The notes under the pieces are model-generated. The model did no database searches. It had not been told where the DNA came from and saw nothing but the letters and a program-made list of their open reading frames with translations. Below are positions 45,199 to 53,969 of a DNA stretch of 64,000 nucleotides, piece by piece (positions within the stretch are counted from its first letter, which is position 1; each line of letters begins with the position of its first letter). Made by a program: the position numbers and the translations under genes. The DNA comes from Bog-473 sp963836605. Its GTDB lineage: Bacteria; Actinomycetota; Acidimicrobiia; Acidimicrobiales; RAAP-2. The DNA is taken from contig CAWIKB010000011.1 of assembly GCA_963836605.1 (NCBI GenBank), positions 834,400-898,399 of the forward strand. Direction: 5' to 3'.

Positions 45199-46533
45199 GT
45201 GCAAAGCCAGCGCGACTACGTGCTCCGTACCGTCGAGGAACGAAGCATCCGGTTCGTCCAACTGTGGTTTACCGATGTGCTCGGGACTCCCAAGGGATTC
45301 AACATCACCTCGACCGAACTGGAGAATGCCCTCGACGAGGGGATGACCTTCGACGGCTCCGCCATCGACGGCTTCAGCCGGGTGCAGGAAGCTGACGTCC
45401 TGGCCCGACCCGACCCCAAGACGTTCCAGCTGCTGCCGTGGAACGACGACGACTCGTCGGTGGCCCGGGTCTTCTGCGACATCGCCAACCTGGACGGCAC
45501 ACCCTTCGAAGGTGATCCTCGTCATGCGTTGCGACGGACCCTCGAGCGGGCCCGCTCGGCCGGGTACACCTTTTTCGCCGCCCCGGAGATCGAGTACTTC
45601 TACTTCGCCGACGCGGATCCCGGCCACCCGCCCCGGGCACTCGATTCGGGCTCGTACTTCGACCTCAGCGTGGCTGACGCCACCAGCGACCTCCGACGGC
45701 GTTCGGTCTTGATGCTCGAGGAAATGGGGATCCCGGTCGAGCACACCCAGCATGAAGACGCGCGCAGCCAACACGAGATCGACCTGCGCTACACCGATGC
45801 CCTCACCATGGCCGACACCGTGATGACGACGCGCATGGTGATCAAGGAGATGGCGCGCCGGGATGGCGTCTACGCCAGCTTCATGCCCAAGCCGCTGGGT
45901 GGAGTGCAGGGTTCGGGCATGCACACGCACATCTCGCTGTGGGAGGGCGAGCGCAACGCCTTCGTCGACGAGGACGACGAGTACGGGCTCTCCACGGTGG
46001 CCCGCCAGTTCATCGCCGGTCTGCTCCACCACGCCCGCGAGATCACCGCGGTGACCAACCAGTGGGTCAATTCGTACAAGCGACTGATCCGCGGCTACGA
46101 GGCCCCGGTCCATGTGAGCTGGGCCCGCAACAACCGCTCGGCGTTGGTACGGGTCCCGGTGGTCAAGCACGGCAAGTCCGAGTCCACCCGCCTGGAATAT
46201 CGGTCACCCGACAGCGCCTGCAACCCGTACCTGGCCTTCTCGGTGATGTTGGCGGCCGGGTTGCGGGGGATCACGGAGGGCTACACCCTCCCGGCGGAGG
46301 CCGGCGCCAACCTCTTCTCCCTCTCGCCCCGGGAACTGGCGGAGAAGGGGATCGAGTCCCTGCCGCCGAGCCTGCACGACGCGGTGAACGAAATGGAGCG
46401 GTCCAAGTTGCTGGCCGACACGCTCGGCGACCATGTCTTCGAGTGGTTCATCCGCAACAAGCGGGCCGAGTGGGGTGCCTATCAGGCCCAGGTCACCCAG
46501 TTCGAGCTCGACCGCTACCTGCCCCTCTTGTGA
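45199..46533 (+). CDS. glnA: type I glutamine synthetase, probably not adenylylated
   Basis: 444 residues. Seen: the beta-grasp N-terminus VQLWFTDVLGTPKG and FDGSAIDGFSRVQEADVL, metal/Glu sites AAPEIEYFYF and GSGMHTHISLW, and NQWVNSYKRLI...APVHVSWARNNRSALVRVP. The adenylylation loop of GSI-beta (NLYDLPPEE) is replaced by NLFSLSPRE, so no Tyr to adenylylate: GSI-alpha type. ATP-dependent ammonia assimilation into glutamine. GTG 45199 is taken as start, with AAGGAG immediately before it, an unusually short distance. The gene precedes a GlnR-like regulator. Confidence 0.9.
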   Translation: MQSQRDYVLRTVEERSIRFVQLWFTDVLGTPKGFNITSTELENALDEGMTFDGSAIDGFSRVQEADVLARPDPKTFQLLPWNDDDSSVARVFCDIANLDGTPFEGDPRHALRRTLERARSAGYTFFAAPEIEYFYFADADPGHPPRALDSGSYFDLSVADATSDLRRRSVLMLEEMGIPVEHTQHEDARSQHEIDLRYTDALTMADTVMTTRMVIKEMARRDGVYASFMPKPLGGVQGSGMHTHISLWEGERNAFVDEDDEYGLSTVARQFIAGLLHHAREITAVTNQWVNSYKRLIRGYEAPVHVSWARNNRSALVRVPVVKHGKSESTRLEYRSPDSACNPYLAFSVMLAAGLRGITEGYTLPAEAGANLFSLSPRELAEKGIESLPPSLHDAVNEMERSKLLADTLGDHVFEWFIRNKRAEWGAYQAQVTQFELDRYLPLL

Positions 46534-46536
46534 TCG

Positions 46537-47250
46537 ATGGATCCCCTCCTCTGCTTTCCCACTGATCTTCCCCCCGAGGTAACCCTGGCCCTCCAGGGCG
46601 CCGGCCTCGGTTACAAAGCGGTCTCGGGACCCGACGCGCTGGGTGACGGTGGGGCCGAAGGCCGCGCCGAAGCCTGGTCGGGTGCGGTGGTGGTGACGGG
46701 CGAGGACATGGCGGCGGCCGTGGCCTTCTGCCGCGTCGTCCGCATGCGCGAGGTGCCGCTGAGCCCGCTGCTCCTGGTCATCCGCACCGAGCAGGTGGGC
46801 GACCTCCTGTTGCGTGACGATCTCTTCGACGACTTCTGCGTGCTGCCGGCGCGCGCCGAGGAATTGGTGGCCCGACTCCAACATCTCTTCTGGCGCACCG
46901 GACAGAGCATGCGACCCGACATCATCGAGTACGGGGCCCTCGTGCTGAATCTCGAGACGTATCAAGCCGCCGTGGCCGGCCGGGTGCTCGATCTGACCTA
47001 CATGGAGTACGAGTTGCTGCGTTTCCTGGCCGGTCACCCGGCCAAGGTCTTCACTCGAGAGACGCTACTGAGCCGGGTCTGGGGCTACGAGTACTACGGC
47101 GGGGCCCGGACGGTCGACGTCCACATCAGGCGACTCCGGGCCAAACTGGGCGAGGAGCACGCCCACCTGATCCAGACCGTGCGATCCGTGGGGTACCGCT
47201 TCGGCCAGGTGGGGTGGCAGCCGGGGCTGGCTCAGCGCCCCGGCGCGTAG
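46537..47250 (+). CDS. glnR: GlnR-like orphan OmpR-family regulator
   Basis: 237 residues. The receiver half (1-120) lacks the phosphorylated Asp motif (its strand reads GAVVVTGEDMAAA), as in actinobacterial GlnR. The DNA-binding half is typical: GRVLDLTYMEYELLRFLAGHPAKVFTRETLL, WGYEYYGGARTVDVHIRRLRAKLG and VGYRFG. GlnR controls nitrogen assimilation genes without a cognate kinase. The gene starts 3 bp after glnA, so the synthetase and its likely regulator share a message. The 3' end overlaps ridA by 19 bp (convergent). Confidence 0.8.
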   Translation: MDPLLCFPTDLPPEVTLALQGAGLGYKAVSGPDALGDGGAEGRAEAWSGAVVVTGEDMAAAVAFCRVVRMREVPLSPLLLVIRTEQVGDLLLRDDLFDDFCVLPARAEELVARLQHLFWRTGQSMRPDIIEYGALVLNLETYQAAVAGRVLDLTYMEYELLRFLAGHPAKVFTRETLLSRVWGYEYYGGARTVDVHIRRLRAKLGEEHAHLIQTVRSVGYRFGQVGWQPGLAQRPGA

Positions 47251-47600
47251 GCCCAGGCTTCGACCTCCACCCGCGCCCCGACGGGGAGCGCGGCCACGGC
47301 GACGGCCGAACGGGTGGGCCGATTGTCGGTGAAGGTGGCCACCCAGACCTCGTTGACGGCGGCGTACTGACCCATGTCGACGAGGAAAAGGGTCGTCTTG
47401 ACCACATCGGCCAGCGTCGCCCCCTCTTGGCCCAACACCGAGGCCAGGTTGGCCAGGGCCTGGCGCAGCTCGGGGACGGTGCCGCCCGGGACCAGCCCGA
47501 CGGCGCCCGTCTCGTCGGTGGCCAGTCCGACCTGCCCCGAGGTGATGACCCAGTCCCCGGCTCGGCGTACCGGCGTGTAGGGACCTGCGGCGGGGCTCAT
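47232..47600 (-). CDS. ridA: RidA-family deaminase
   Basis: 122 residues, YjgF/UK114 fold: GDWVITSGQVGLATDETG, ELRQALANLASVLGQEGATLADVVKTTLFLVDMGQYAAVNEVW, NRPTRSAVAVAALPVGARVEVEAWAYA. RidA hydrolyses reactive enamine/imine intermediates made by PLP enzymes. Its arginine in the conserved C-terminal segment is present. ATG 47600 overlaps the preceding TGA (ATGA), coupling it to the ferredoxin-CoxL-like gene. Confidence 0.9.
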   Translation of the reverse strand: MSPAAGPYTPVRRAGDWVITSGQVGLATDETGAVGLVPGGTVPELRQALANLASVLGQEGATLADVVKTTLFLVDMGQYAAVNEVWVATFTDNRPTRSAVAVAALPVGARVEVEAWAYAPGR

Positions 47601-49336
47601 GGGTGCTCCTCTCGATGGGCTGACGGTACGGCGATGCTGGTGCGCCCCGCCCGCGGGCTGCCGGGGCGGCGGCGGGCCGGCCAGGTCGGGGGCAGCCCCT
47701 CGGCGATCCACGCCGCGGCCACGGTGGCCGCGAACACGGCGTCGGATGCGTTGACCGGCCAGCCGTCGCCGTCGTGGAGGACGACCTCGACCGGGGGCAT
47801 CTCGCGGGCCGAAAGGATGCCGAAGGAGCGGATGGTCAGATCGATGGGCGTGCCCTCGGGGTCCACGGCGATGCCCTCGCTCCGCACCAGGCCGAGCGCC
47901 TGGTGCACCGCCCCGATGACGTAGGAGCGCAGGGTCACCGGGCAGAGCACCTCGCCGGCCCAGACCTCCACGTTGACGCCGGTGCCTCTCTGGCTGCCGC
48001 CGTCGGTGCCTCCCTGGCTGCCGCCGTCGGTGCCTCCCTCGGCGCCGATGGTGACCACCGCCCGTCCCGCCCCGGGCACCGTCACCTCGGCCCTCCCGGT
48101 GCCGGGCTGGTGCGGGTGCCGGTCCGCCGCCAGCGCGGTGACCGCCGCCAGGACTTCCACCCACACCGCCCCTCGCAGGTCCGGGCTCACCGGCGGCCCC
48201 ACGATGTCGACCTCTTCGACCTCGAGCCGCGGCGCCACGCCCCGCACCCTCGTCCGGATCGCGGCGAGGTCCCCGGCCCCGGGAGTCCGACCGATCCGCA
48301 GGTGGCCCGAACCGTCGGCACGCAGGCCCAGGGCGATCGGAGGCCGCTTGGGCCCGCGACGGACCACATCCTCACGGCTGTAGAGCACGCGCACCGCGGT
48401 ACCGGCCTCGATCGACCGGGCGCGCGCCTGCGCCGCCACCGGGCTGTGTCGCTTTCCACCGAAGGCGCCCCCGTTGGCCAGGGGAGTGGCCGGATGGGCC
48501 CCGGGCCGGCACCAGCTGGCATCGGGCTCGACATAGGCCGGCTCCACCCACGTCGTCTGCAACGAGAGAGCCCAGTCGCCCTCGGGCAGGGGGACCGGAT
48601 GGGTGAGGGGCACGGTGCTGTTGCGGCCCTGGACCTTTCCCGAGCCCGTGCGCGCCGCCCGCAGACTCGTGGCCAACGGCGCCTCGGTCGCGCCGAGCTG
48701 CACCAGGGCCTCGGGTGGCGAGGTGTCGTCGGCGAAGCCCCCGCCCCCGAGGACCACCTCGGGGCCCGAGCTCTGGAAGGCGGGCCCCTCGAGTTGGGCC
48801 CGCCAGGCCGCCCGCAGCGGGTCGCGCGACCGGACCTCGGGCTCGTCACCGAGGCCGAGGGCGATGCAGCCGGCCTCGACAATGCTCTGCCACCCGGTGC
48901 AACGACAGAGGTGGGCCAGCAGCGCCGACTCGACGGCCTGGCGGGTGGGGCGCCGGTCCGCGCGCTCGAGCGCGGCCAACCGGAGCAGGATCCCCGGCGT
49001 GCAGAACCCGCACTGGCTGGCGCCGGCGGCCACGAAGGCGTCGACCCAACGACTCCTCAGCTCAGGGGAGAGTCCCTCGACGGTGGTGACGGCCCGTCCG
49101 GCCACCCGGCGCAGGGGTGTCACGCAGGCCACGCGGGGGGCCCCGTCCACCCAGACCGTGCAGCACCCGCACTGGCCCTGGGGACTGCACCCGTCCTTGA
49201 CGGAGCGGCAACGTAGATCCTCACGCAGGGCGTCCAGCAAGGATACGCCGTCTTCGACGGCCACCGGGCTGCCGTTCAAGGTGAAGCTGACGGCCTCCGG
49301 CGCCGCCCGTTCGGTCAGCTGAAGGAGGACCCGCAC
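47597..49336 (-). CDS. [2Fe-2S] protein fused to a degenerate molybdenum-hydroxylase domain
   Basis: 579 residues. The N-terminal 165 residues form a CoxS-type module: the plant-ferredoxin cluster CSPQGQCGCCTVWVDGAPRVAC and the second cluster CGFCTPGIL...HLCRCTGWQ. The rest resembles a shortened CoxL: GGAFGGKRHSPVAAQARA is the FeMoco-cofactor loop, but the hammerhead domain and the C-terminal GxGE with the catalytic Glu (here WPVNASDAVFAAT) are missing. It may act as an electron-transfer or accessory protein rather than a hydroxylase. A Gly/Thr/Asp/Ser/Gln repeat encoded near 47990-48035 interrupts it. GTG 49336 overlaps erpA. Confidence 0.72.
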   Translation of the reverse strand: MRVLLQLTERAAPEAVSFTLNGSPVAVEDGVSLLDALREDLRCRSVKDGCSPQGQCGCCTVWVDGAPRVACVTPLRRVAGRAVTTVEGLSPELRSRWVDAFVAAGASQCGFCTPGILLRLAALERADRRPTRQAVESALLAHLCRCTGWQSIVEAGCIALGLGDEPEVRSRDPLRAAWRAQLEGPAFQSSGPEVVLGGGGFADDTSPPEALVQLGATEAPLATSLRAARTGSGKVQGRNSTVPLTHPVPLPEGDWALSLQTTWVEPAYVEPDASWCRPGAHPATPLANGGAFGGKRHSPVAAQARARSIEAGTAVRVLYSREDVVRRGPKRPPIALGLRADGSGHLRIGRTPGAGDLAAIRTRVRGVAPRLEVEEVDIVGPPVSPDLRGAVWVEVLAAVTALAADRHPHQPGTGRAEVTVPGAGRAVVTIGAEGGTDGGSQGGTDGGSQRGTGVNVEVWAGEVLCPVTLRSYVIGAVHQALGLVRSEGIAVDPEGTPIDLTIRSFGILSAREMPPVEVVLHDGDGWPVNASDAVFAATVAAAWIAEGLPPTWPARRRPGSPRAGRTSIAVPSAHREEHP

Positions 49337-49680
49337 CCGCAGGTACGGGAGGCGTTTGGATTCACGATGTGGAATCCCGCTCCTTGCAGGCCGTCGCTGT
49401 AGTCGAGCGTGGAACCGGTGAGGAGCTCGGCGCTGGCCGCGTCGACCACGACCTTGACCGCTCCGAACTCGCGCACTACATCGTCAGCCAGCAACTCGGA
49501 GTCGAAGAACATCTCGTAGCTGTAGCCAGAGCATCCACCGGGCTTCACCGCCACCCGGAGGGCCAGGGCCTCGCCCTCCTCGGTTGCCAGCAACTCGGCC
49601 ACCTTGGCGGCGGCGATGTCGCTGAGTGTGACGGGATCCGGCTTCTTCCCGATATTGACCGAGGTGGTCATGGTCGTCAA
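49315..49680 (-). CDS. erpA: A-type iron-sulfur carrier (ErpA/IscA)
   Basis: 121 residues. The three cluster cysteines are Cys50 (KPGGCSGYSYEM), Cys114 and Cys116 (TCGCGSSFS). Delivers Fe-S clusters to apoproteins. TTG 49680 is chosen: AAGGAGG ends five bases upstream; an in-frame ATG three codons later has a poorer distance. The adjacent [2Fe-2S] protein and the divergent Mrp ATPase make a small Fe-S gene group. Confidence 0.9.
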   Translation of the reverse strand: MTTMTTSVNIGKKPDPVTLSDIAAAKVAELLATEEGEALALRVAVKPGGCSGYSYEMFFDSELLADDVVREFGAVKVVVDAASAELLTGSTLDYSDGLQGAGFHIVNPNASRTCGCGSSFS

Positions 49681-49830
49681 AGGAGCCTCCTTGTGACGCG
49701 CCGTGGCGGCGCAGGCCTACCCGATGCGCACCGCGCCCGGGAACGAGAACATCTTACCGGGGTCCTAGGCACTGTGACCACGCCGGGGTCGGGCGGATGG
49801 AATTCGCCTGCACGCAGGTACAATATCGGG

Positions 49831-51063
49831 ATGATCCCCGGGCCGGACTCCCGCCCATCGTCCGACGCACCGACCGGCGCCGTCGTCGACGCCGCTGCGA
49901 ACCCACCCAGCCGGGAGGACGAAGTACGCGACTGCCTGCGTGCCGTGATCGACCCCGAGCTGGGCGACACCATCGTCGATCTGGGCATGGTGCGCGCCAT
50001 CGCCGTCGAGGACGATCGGGTGGTGGTCGATGTCGCCTTGACCATTGCCGCCTGCCCGCTGCGGTCACAGATCGAGACCGATGTGCGGGGCCAAGTGGAG
50101 TCCTTGGACTGGGTCGGGGCGGTCGAGATCCGCATCGCCGCCATGGAAGCCGAGGAACGGGCGACGGTGATGGCCCGGGCCCGTTGGAAGGCCCGGGAGG
50201 ACGCGCCCGAGACGGCCATCGCGCCCACCACCCGGGTCCTGGCCATCGCCTCGGGCAAGGGAGGCGTCGGGAAGTCGTCCATCACGGTGAACCTGGCCGT
50301 GGCCCTCGCCAACCGCGGTCTGACCGTCGGCGTCCTCGATGCCGACATCTGGGGCTTCTCCGTTCCCCGTCTGCTGGGCATGGAAGGCGGGGTCCAGGCT
50401 CGGGCCGGCAAAATGGTCCCTCTCGAAAGACCGGTGGGTTCCGGTGTGGTGCGTGTCCTCTCCATGGGCTTCCTGGCCGACGAGGAGCAGGCCATCATGT
50501 GGCGCGGCCTGGTGCTCAATCGCGCCGTCCAGCAGTTTCTGCAAGACGCCCACTGGGGGGACCTGGACTACCTCCTCATCGACCTTCCGCCCGGTACCGG
50601 TGACGTCCAGATGGGTTTGGCCCGCCTGCTGCCCCGGACCGAGATGTTGGTCGTCACGACGCCGCCGATGGCCGCCCAGAAGGTGGCGGCGCGGGCAGCC
50701 GACATGGCGCGCAAGGGCTTCCTGCGGGTGGCCGGGGTGATCGAGAACATGAGCGACTTCACCTGCGAGCACGGCACCACCTACGCCCTGTTCGGCTCGG
50801 GCGGTGGCGCCCGCCTGGCCCACTCCCTGGGGGTCCCGCTGGTCGGGTCCATCCCCCTTCACGCCGACCTGGCGGCGGCCGGCGACGCCGGGGTGCCCGT
50901 GGCCGGTACCGGCGGGGAATTGGCCGAGCTCTTCGCCGAGGTGGCGCGGGTGGTCGCCGAGGAGGTGGCGCCCGTCCTCGAGACCTCGTCGTGCACGGCC
51001 CGGCTCATCGAGCGGGTCGAGGCCGCCGTGGCCAGCGGCGACGTCGACGCCGACCTCGACTGA
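49831..51063 (+). CDS. mrp: Mrp/NBP35-type Fe-S carrier ATPase
   Basis: 410 residues. An N-terminal DUF59/MIP18 domain (EVRDCLRAVIDPELGDTIVDLGMV) precedes the P-loop ATPase: deviant Walker A SGKGGVGKSS, VLDADIWGFSVPRLLG, LLIDLPPGTGDVQMGL, SDFTCEHGTTYALFGSGGG. It transfers Fe-S clusters. The start ATG 49831 follows TACAAT by six bases, suggesting a leaderless transcript; the longer upstream frame lacks similarity. Divergent from erpA. Confidence 0.92.
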   Translation: MIPGPDSRPSSDAPTGAVVDAAANPPSREDEVRDCLRAVIDPELGDTIVDLGMVRAIAVEDDRVVVDVALTIAACPLRSQIETDVRGQVESLDWVGAVEIRIAAMEAEERATVMARARWKAREDAPETAIAPTTRVLAIASGKGGVGKSSITVNLAVALANRGLTVGVLDADIWGFSVPRLLGMEGGVQARAGKMVPLERPVGSGVVRVLSMGFLADEEQAIMWRGLVLNRAVQQFLQDAHWGDLDYLLIDLPPGTGDVQMGLARLLPRTEMLVVTTPPMAAQKVAARAADMARKGFLRVAGVIENMSDFTCEHGTTYALFGSGGGARLAHSLGVPLVGSIPLHADLAAAGDAGVPVAGTGGELAELFAEVARVVAEEVAPVLETSSCTARLIERVEAAVASGDVDADLD

Positions 51064-51066
51064 CGC

Positions 51067-52005
51067 TCACCCCGTCACGGGCAGCGCGCTCCAGCGTGTC
51101 TCGATGGTGTCGCGGCCCAGTTCCGTTCCCACCGGTTCGGCCCGCTGCTCCTCGGCCAGGGCGCGTACGTGAGCCCACAGCGAGAACCGGGCCACGGGGA
51201 GCTGGGGCTCGGTGACGTCGTCGTAGACGGAAGGCAGGAGCTCGTCGACCGTCCCCTCGCCCCGAGCCGCCAAGGCCTCGGCGACCCGGCGATGGCGACC
51301 CCTCCGGTGCGCCAAGAGCGCGTCCACCACCGGGGCCACCGGCTGCATGAGCCGGCCGTGGCCCGGCGCCAGCGTCCGGATCCCCGGGAGGTCGCGCACC
51401 CGCGACAGGCTGGCCATGTAGCGGCGCAGGTCCCCGTCGGGCGGGCGGATGACCACGGTCGAGCCGTGCATCACATGGTCGCCCGTCAGCAACAACCCGC
51501 GATCCGGCAGCAGCCAGCACACGTGGTCAGAGGCATGTCCGGGGGTGTGCACCGCCTCGAGAGTCGGGCCCGCCGCGTTTGCCCCGCCCGGCACCGACAC
51601 CGGCCCCGACCCCGGCACCGGCACCGGCAGCGTCCAGCCGTCGCCCGCGCGTACGTCGGGCACAAAGCCGTCCGCCGGCCCGAAGCCGATCACCGGTGCC
51701 GCACAGACCTCGGCCAAGGGGGCCGCTCCAGGGGCATGGTCGCGATGGGTGTGGGTGACCAGGACCCACCGGATGCTTCCCAGGGACGACGCGGCCGCGA
51801 TGATGGCGGCCCGGTGCACGGTGTCGTCGGGGCCCGGGTCGATCACGGCCAGGTCAGTGGTCCCGACCAGATAGGTGTTGGTGCCCGGCCCGGTCATGAG
51901 CCCCGGGTTGGGCGCCGTCAGGCGATGGAGGTCGGGAGCCAGTTGGTCCAGCCGTCCCGGCACCGGCGCCGGACCGACGCCGAAGTCGGGCACCGCCGGG
52001 ATCAC
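51067..52005 (-). CDS. metallo-beta-lactamase-fold hydrolase
   Basis: 312 residues. Metal ligands: VLVTHTHRDHAPG (HxHxDH), PGHASDHVCWLL, LLLTGDHVMHGS and ALAPGHGRLM. A C-terminal winged-helix-like tail (RRHRRVAEALAARGEGTVDELLPSVYDDV) is the LACTB2/RNase-like pattern. Substrate perhaps RNA, a nucleotide or a thioester. In Mycobacterium a related protein lies close to the BagA/BagB genes (Rv3677c). GTGA overlap with the Nudix gene. Confidence 0.85.
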   Translation of the reverse strand: MIPAVPDFGVGPAPVPGRLDQLAPDLHRLTAPNPGLMTGPGTNTYLVGTTDLAVIDPGPDDTVHRAAIIAAASSLGSIRWVLVTHTHRDHAPGAAPLAEVCAAPVIGFGPADGFVPDVRAGDGWTLPVPVPGSGPVSVPGGANAAGPTLEAVHTPGHASDHVCWLLPDRGLLLTGDHVMHGSTVVIRPPDGDLRRYMASLSRVRDLPGIRTLAPGHGRLMQPVAPVVDALLAHRRGRHRRVAEALAARGEGTVDELLPSVYDDVTEPQLPVARFSLWAHVRALAEEQRAEPVGTELGRDTIETRWSALPVTG

Positions 52006-52934
52006 GGCGCGGCGCCCTCCTGGTTGGCGGCCAGCGAGATGGCCCGCACGGCCTCATCGAAATTCTCGGGGACAACGTCGACCTCGACCGTGCCCCCGTC
52101 GTCGTAGCCGTCGTCACCGGGCAGCAGGATCCGCACCCCGTTGCCGTCGGCCACCACCCGCGGCTCGATGGTCGGCACCGCCCCCGAAGCCAGGGCAGCC
52201 GCCTCGAGAAGACCGGCGGCCGTGGGGAAGCGGCTGATCGCCTGCAGGTTGCGGATGGTGGGGAAGATCATCTCGAAAGCGCCGGCCCGATGAGAGGCCA
52301 AAGCCCGACGGGGCGAGACCCAGGTCTCCGCGATGGTCTCACCGGCGTCGTGGGCCGCCCGTTGCCCGGGCGGGGCGGCGGCCACGAAGAAGCGGGTGTC
52401 GAACCGGCGGGGGGCGCCCAGCGGCGTGATCCAGTGGGCGAAGTAGTGGACGTCGCCGACCATGAGGCGCAGGCCCTCTTCCCGGCAGAGGTCGAGGAAG
52501 CGACGCGTGCCCGCATTCACGGCCGCCCGCTCAGTCACGAAGCGCGCCTCCTCGTCGGGGTCGCCCGCCAGCAGGGCCGGCCCTCCCGGCCGTTCCGCCA
52601 ACAGGAGACCCGCCTCCTCGAAGGTCTCCCGCAGGACGGCCACCCAGTAGGCCAGACCGCCGGTCTCGATCCCGAGCAGCGCGCTGGCGACGGCATCGGT
52701 CCGGCCGGAGCACGCGGCCTCGGCGTCGGCCCCGCCGTCGGCCGGATCGACCGCGCCGCCCGGAAAGACATAGGCCCCGCCGACGAAGTCAGAACGCAGA
52801 TTGCGGCGGACCATCAACACCTCGAGGCAGTCCTCGTCGCCGCTCGGCTCGGGGGCGTCGCGCACCAGCATCACGGTCGCGGCCGGCCGTATGGGCACCG
52901 CCTCAGTTCCATCGGGTCCATCACGGGAAGCCAC
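52002..52934 (-). CDS. Nudix hydrolase (NUDT7/19-like)
   Basis: 310 residues. Nudix-type box split by an insertion: FVGGAYVFPGGAVDPADGG, then AYWVAVLRETFEEAGLLLAERP, with the REUxEExGL core (RETFEEAGLLL). NUDT7/19 relatives cleave CoA esters or capped substrates. GTG or ATG start at 52934 near the DUF929 gene; TGA overlaps the MBL gene's GTG. Confidence 0.85.
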   Translation of the reverse strand: MASRDGPDGTEAVPIRPAATVMLVRDAPEPSGDEDCLEVLMVRRNLRSDFVGGAYVFPGGAVDPADGGADAEAACSGRTDAVASALLGIETGGLAYWVAVLRETFEEAGLLLAERPGGPALLAGDPDEEARFVTERAAVNAGTRRFLDLCREEGLRLMVGDVHYFAHWITPLGAPRRFDTRFFVAAAPPGQRAAHDAGETIAETWVSPRRALASHRAGAFEMIFPTIRNLQAISRFPTAAGLLEAAALASGAVPTIEPRVVADGNGVRILLPGDDGYDDGGTVEVDVVPENFDEAVRAISLAANQEGAAP

Positions 52935-53007
52935 GCCGGGAGGCTACTGGTCGTCAGCGCGGGTGCCCCGGGCGGCCTCGGACCCCTGGTCTACGCTGAT
53001 TCTCCCC

Positions 53008-53907
53008 ATGAGCCTCGATGCCCCTGAGCAGGCGGCGGTCACCGTCGGCCGTCCCATTCCCCGCCGGTACGTGGCCTTGGTCCTCATCGTCGTGGCCGTC
53101 ATCCTCCTGGCCACCCTCGTCGCCATCCGCGACAACCGGGCCCAGGACAACTCCGCCGCGGTCGAGACGTTCACCCTGGCTCCGACGTCGGTTATCGCCG
53201 CTCTCTCCCAGGTTCCCGCGGCCACCATCGATGCCGTGGGCACGACCTCGACCGCCGGTCCGATCACCCCGCTGACATCGACAGCCAGTCGTTCCGTCTG
53301 GCTGGTCCCGACGGAGGGAGGGAGGGCCAAGCCGGTGGTGTTCTTCTATGGCGCCGAGTTCGCGCCCTACGCGGCGGCGGAACGCTGGCCGGTTTTACAG
53401 GCGCTCACGCGCTTCGGCACCGTCGGGCCGGTGGGCCTGATGCAATCGAGCGGCTCCATGGCCTTCGCCAACACGTCAACCTTCACGTTCTCGCACATGA
53501 CGTACTCGAGCCCATGGATCAACGTCCAGACGGTGGAGCGCTACAGCGCGTTGAACCCCACCGGAGGCCACTACATGCCGTTGCAGATCCCGACGCCGCA
53601 CCAGGCGGCGGCCGTGGCCGTCTACGACGCCTCGCCGTCCACCTTCCCCCTGCTCGACGTGGCCAACCGCTACGTGCTGGCCGGGTCCAGCTTCTCCCCT
53701 TCGGTCCTGGCCAGTCAGAACCAGTCGCAGATCGCCACGGATCTGACCATTCCCACCAGCCCGGTGACCCAGGCCATCGTGGCCTCGGCCAACGAGATCA
53801 CGGCGGCCATCTGCACGGTCACCGGTGACCGGCCCGCGGGTGTCTGCCACACGCGGGGTGTCACTGCCGCCGACGACAAATTGGGGATTGCGGCCTCGGG
53901 GAGCTGA
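53008..53907 (+). CDS. DUF929-like membrane-anchored thioredoxin-fold protein without CxxC
   Basis: 299 residues. One N-terminal transmembrane helix (ALVLIVVAVILLATLVAI) after basic residues, then an extracytoplasmic domain resembling DUF929: VVFFYGAEFAPYAAAERWPVLQALTRFGTVG. In relatives the same position reads CPFCAAERW; here both cysteines are missing (APYA), so thiol-redox function is lost. No other Cys pair until Cys near the C-terminus. ATG 53008 was chosen since the upstream frame overlaps the Nudix gene. Confidence 0.7.
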   Translation: MSLDAPEQAAVTVGRPIPRRYVALVLIVVAVILLATLVAIRDNRAQDNSAAVETFTLAPTSVIAALSQVPAATIDAVGTTSTAGPITPLTSTASRSVWLVPTEGGRAKPVVFFYGAEFAPYAAAERWPVLQALTRFGTVGPVGLMQSSGSMAFANTSTFTFSHMTYSSPWINVQTVERYSALNPTGGHYMPLQIPTPHQAAAVAVYDASPSTFPLLDVANRYVLAGSSFSPSVLASQNQSQIATDLTIPTSPVTQAIVASANEITAAICTVTGDRPAGVCHTRGVTAADDKLGIAASGS

Positions 53908-53927
53908 TCCCCGGGGAGCTGATCCCC
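53898..53927. repeat. tandem duplicated 15-bp hairpin
   Basis: GGGGAGCTGATCCCC occurs twice head-to-tail (53898-53912 and 53913-53927). Each copy is itself an inverted repeat (GGGGA/TCCCC, loop GCTGA), and the DUF929 stop codon (TGA) lies in the first copy. Probably a terminator region with a recent tandem duplication. Confidence 0.65.
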
Positions 53928-53969
53928 GGCAAGGCAGTCACCCGACGGCGTCGGGCCGGCCGGGTCCGC

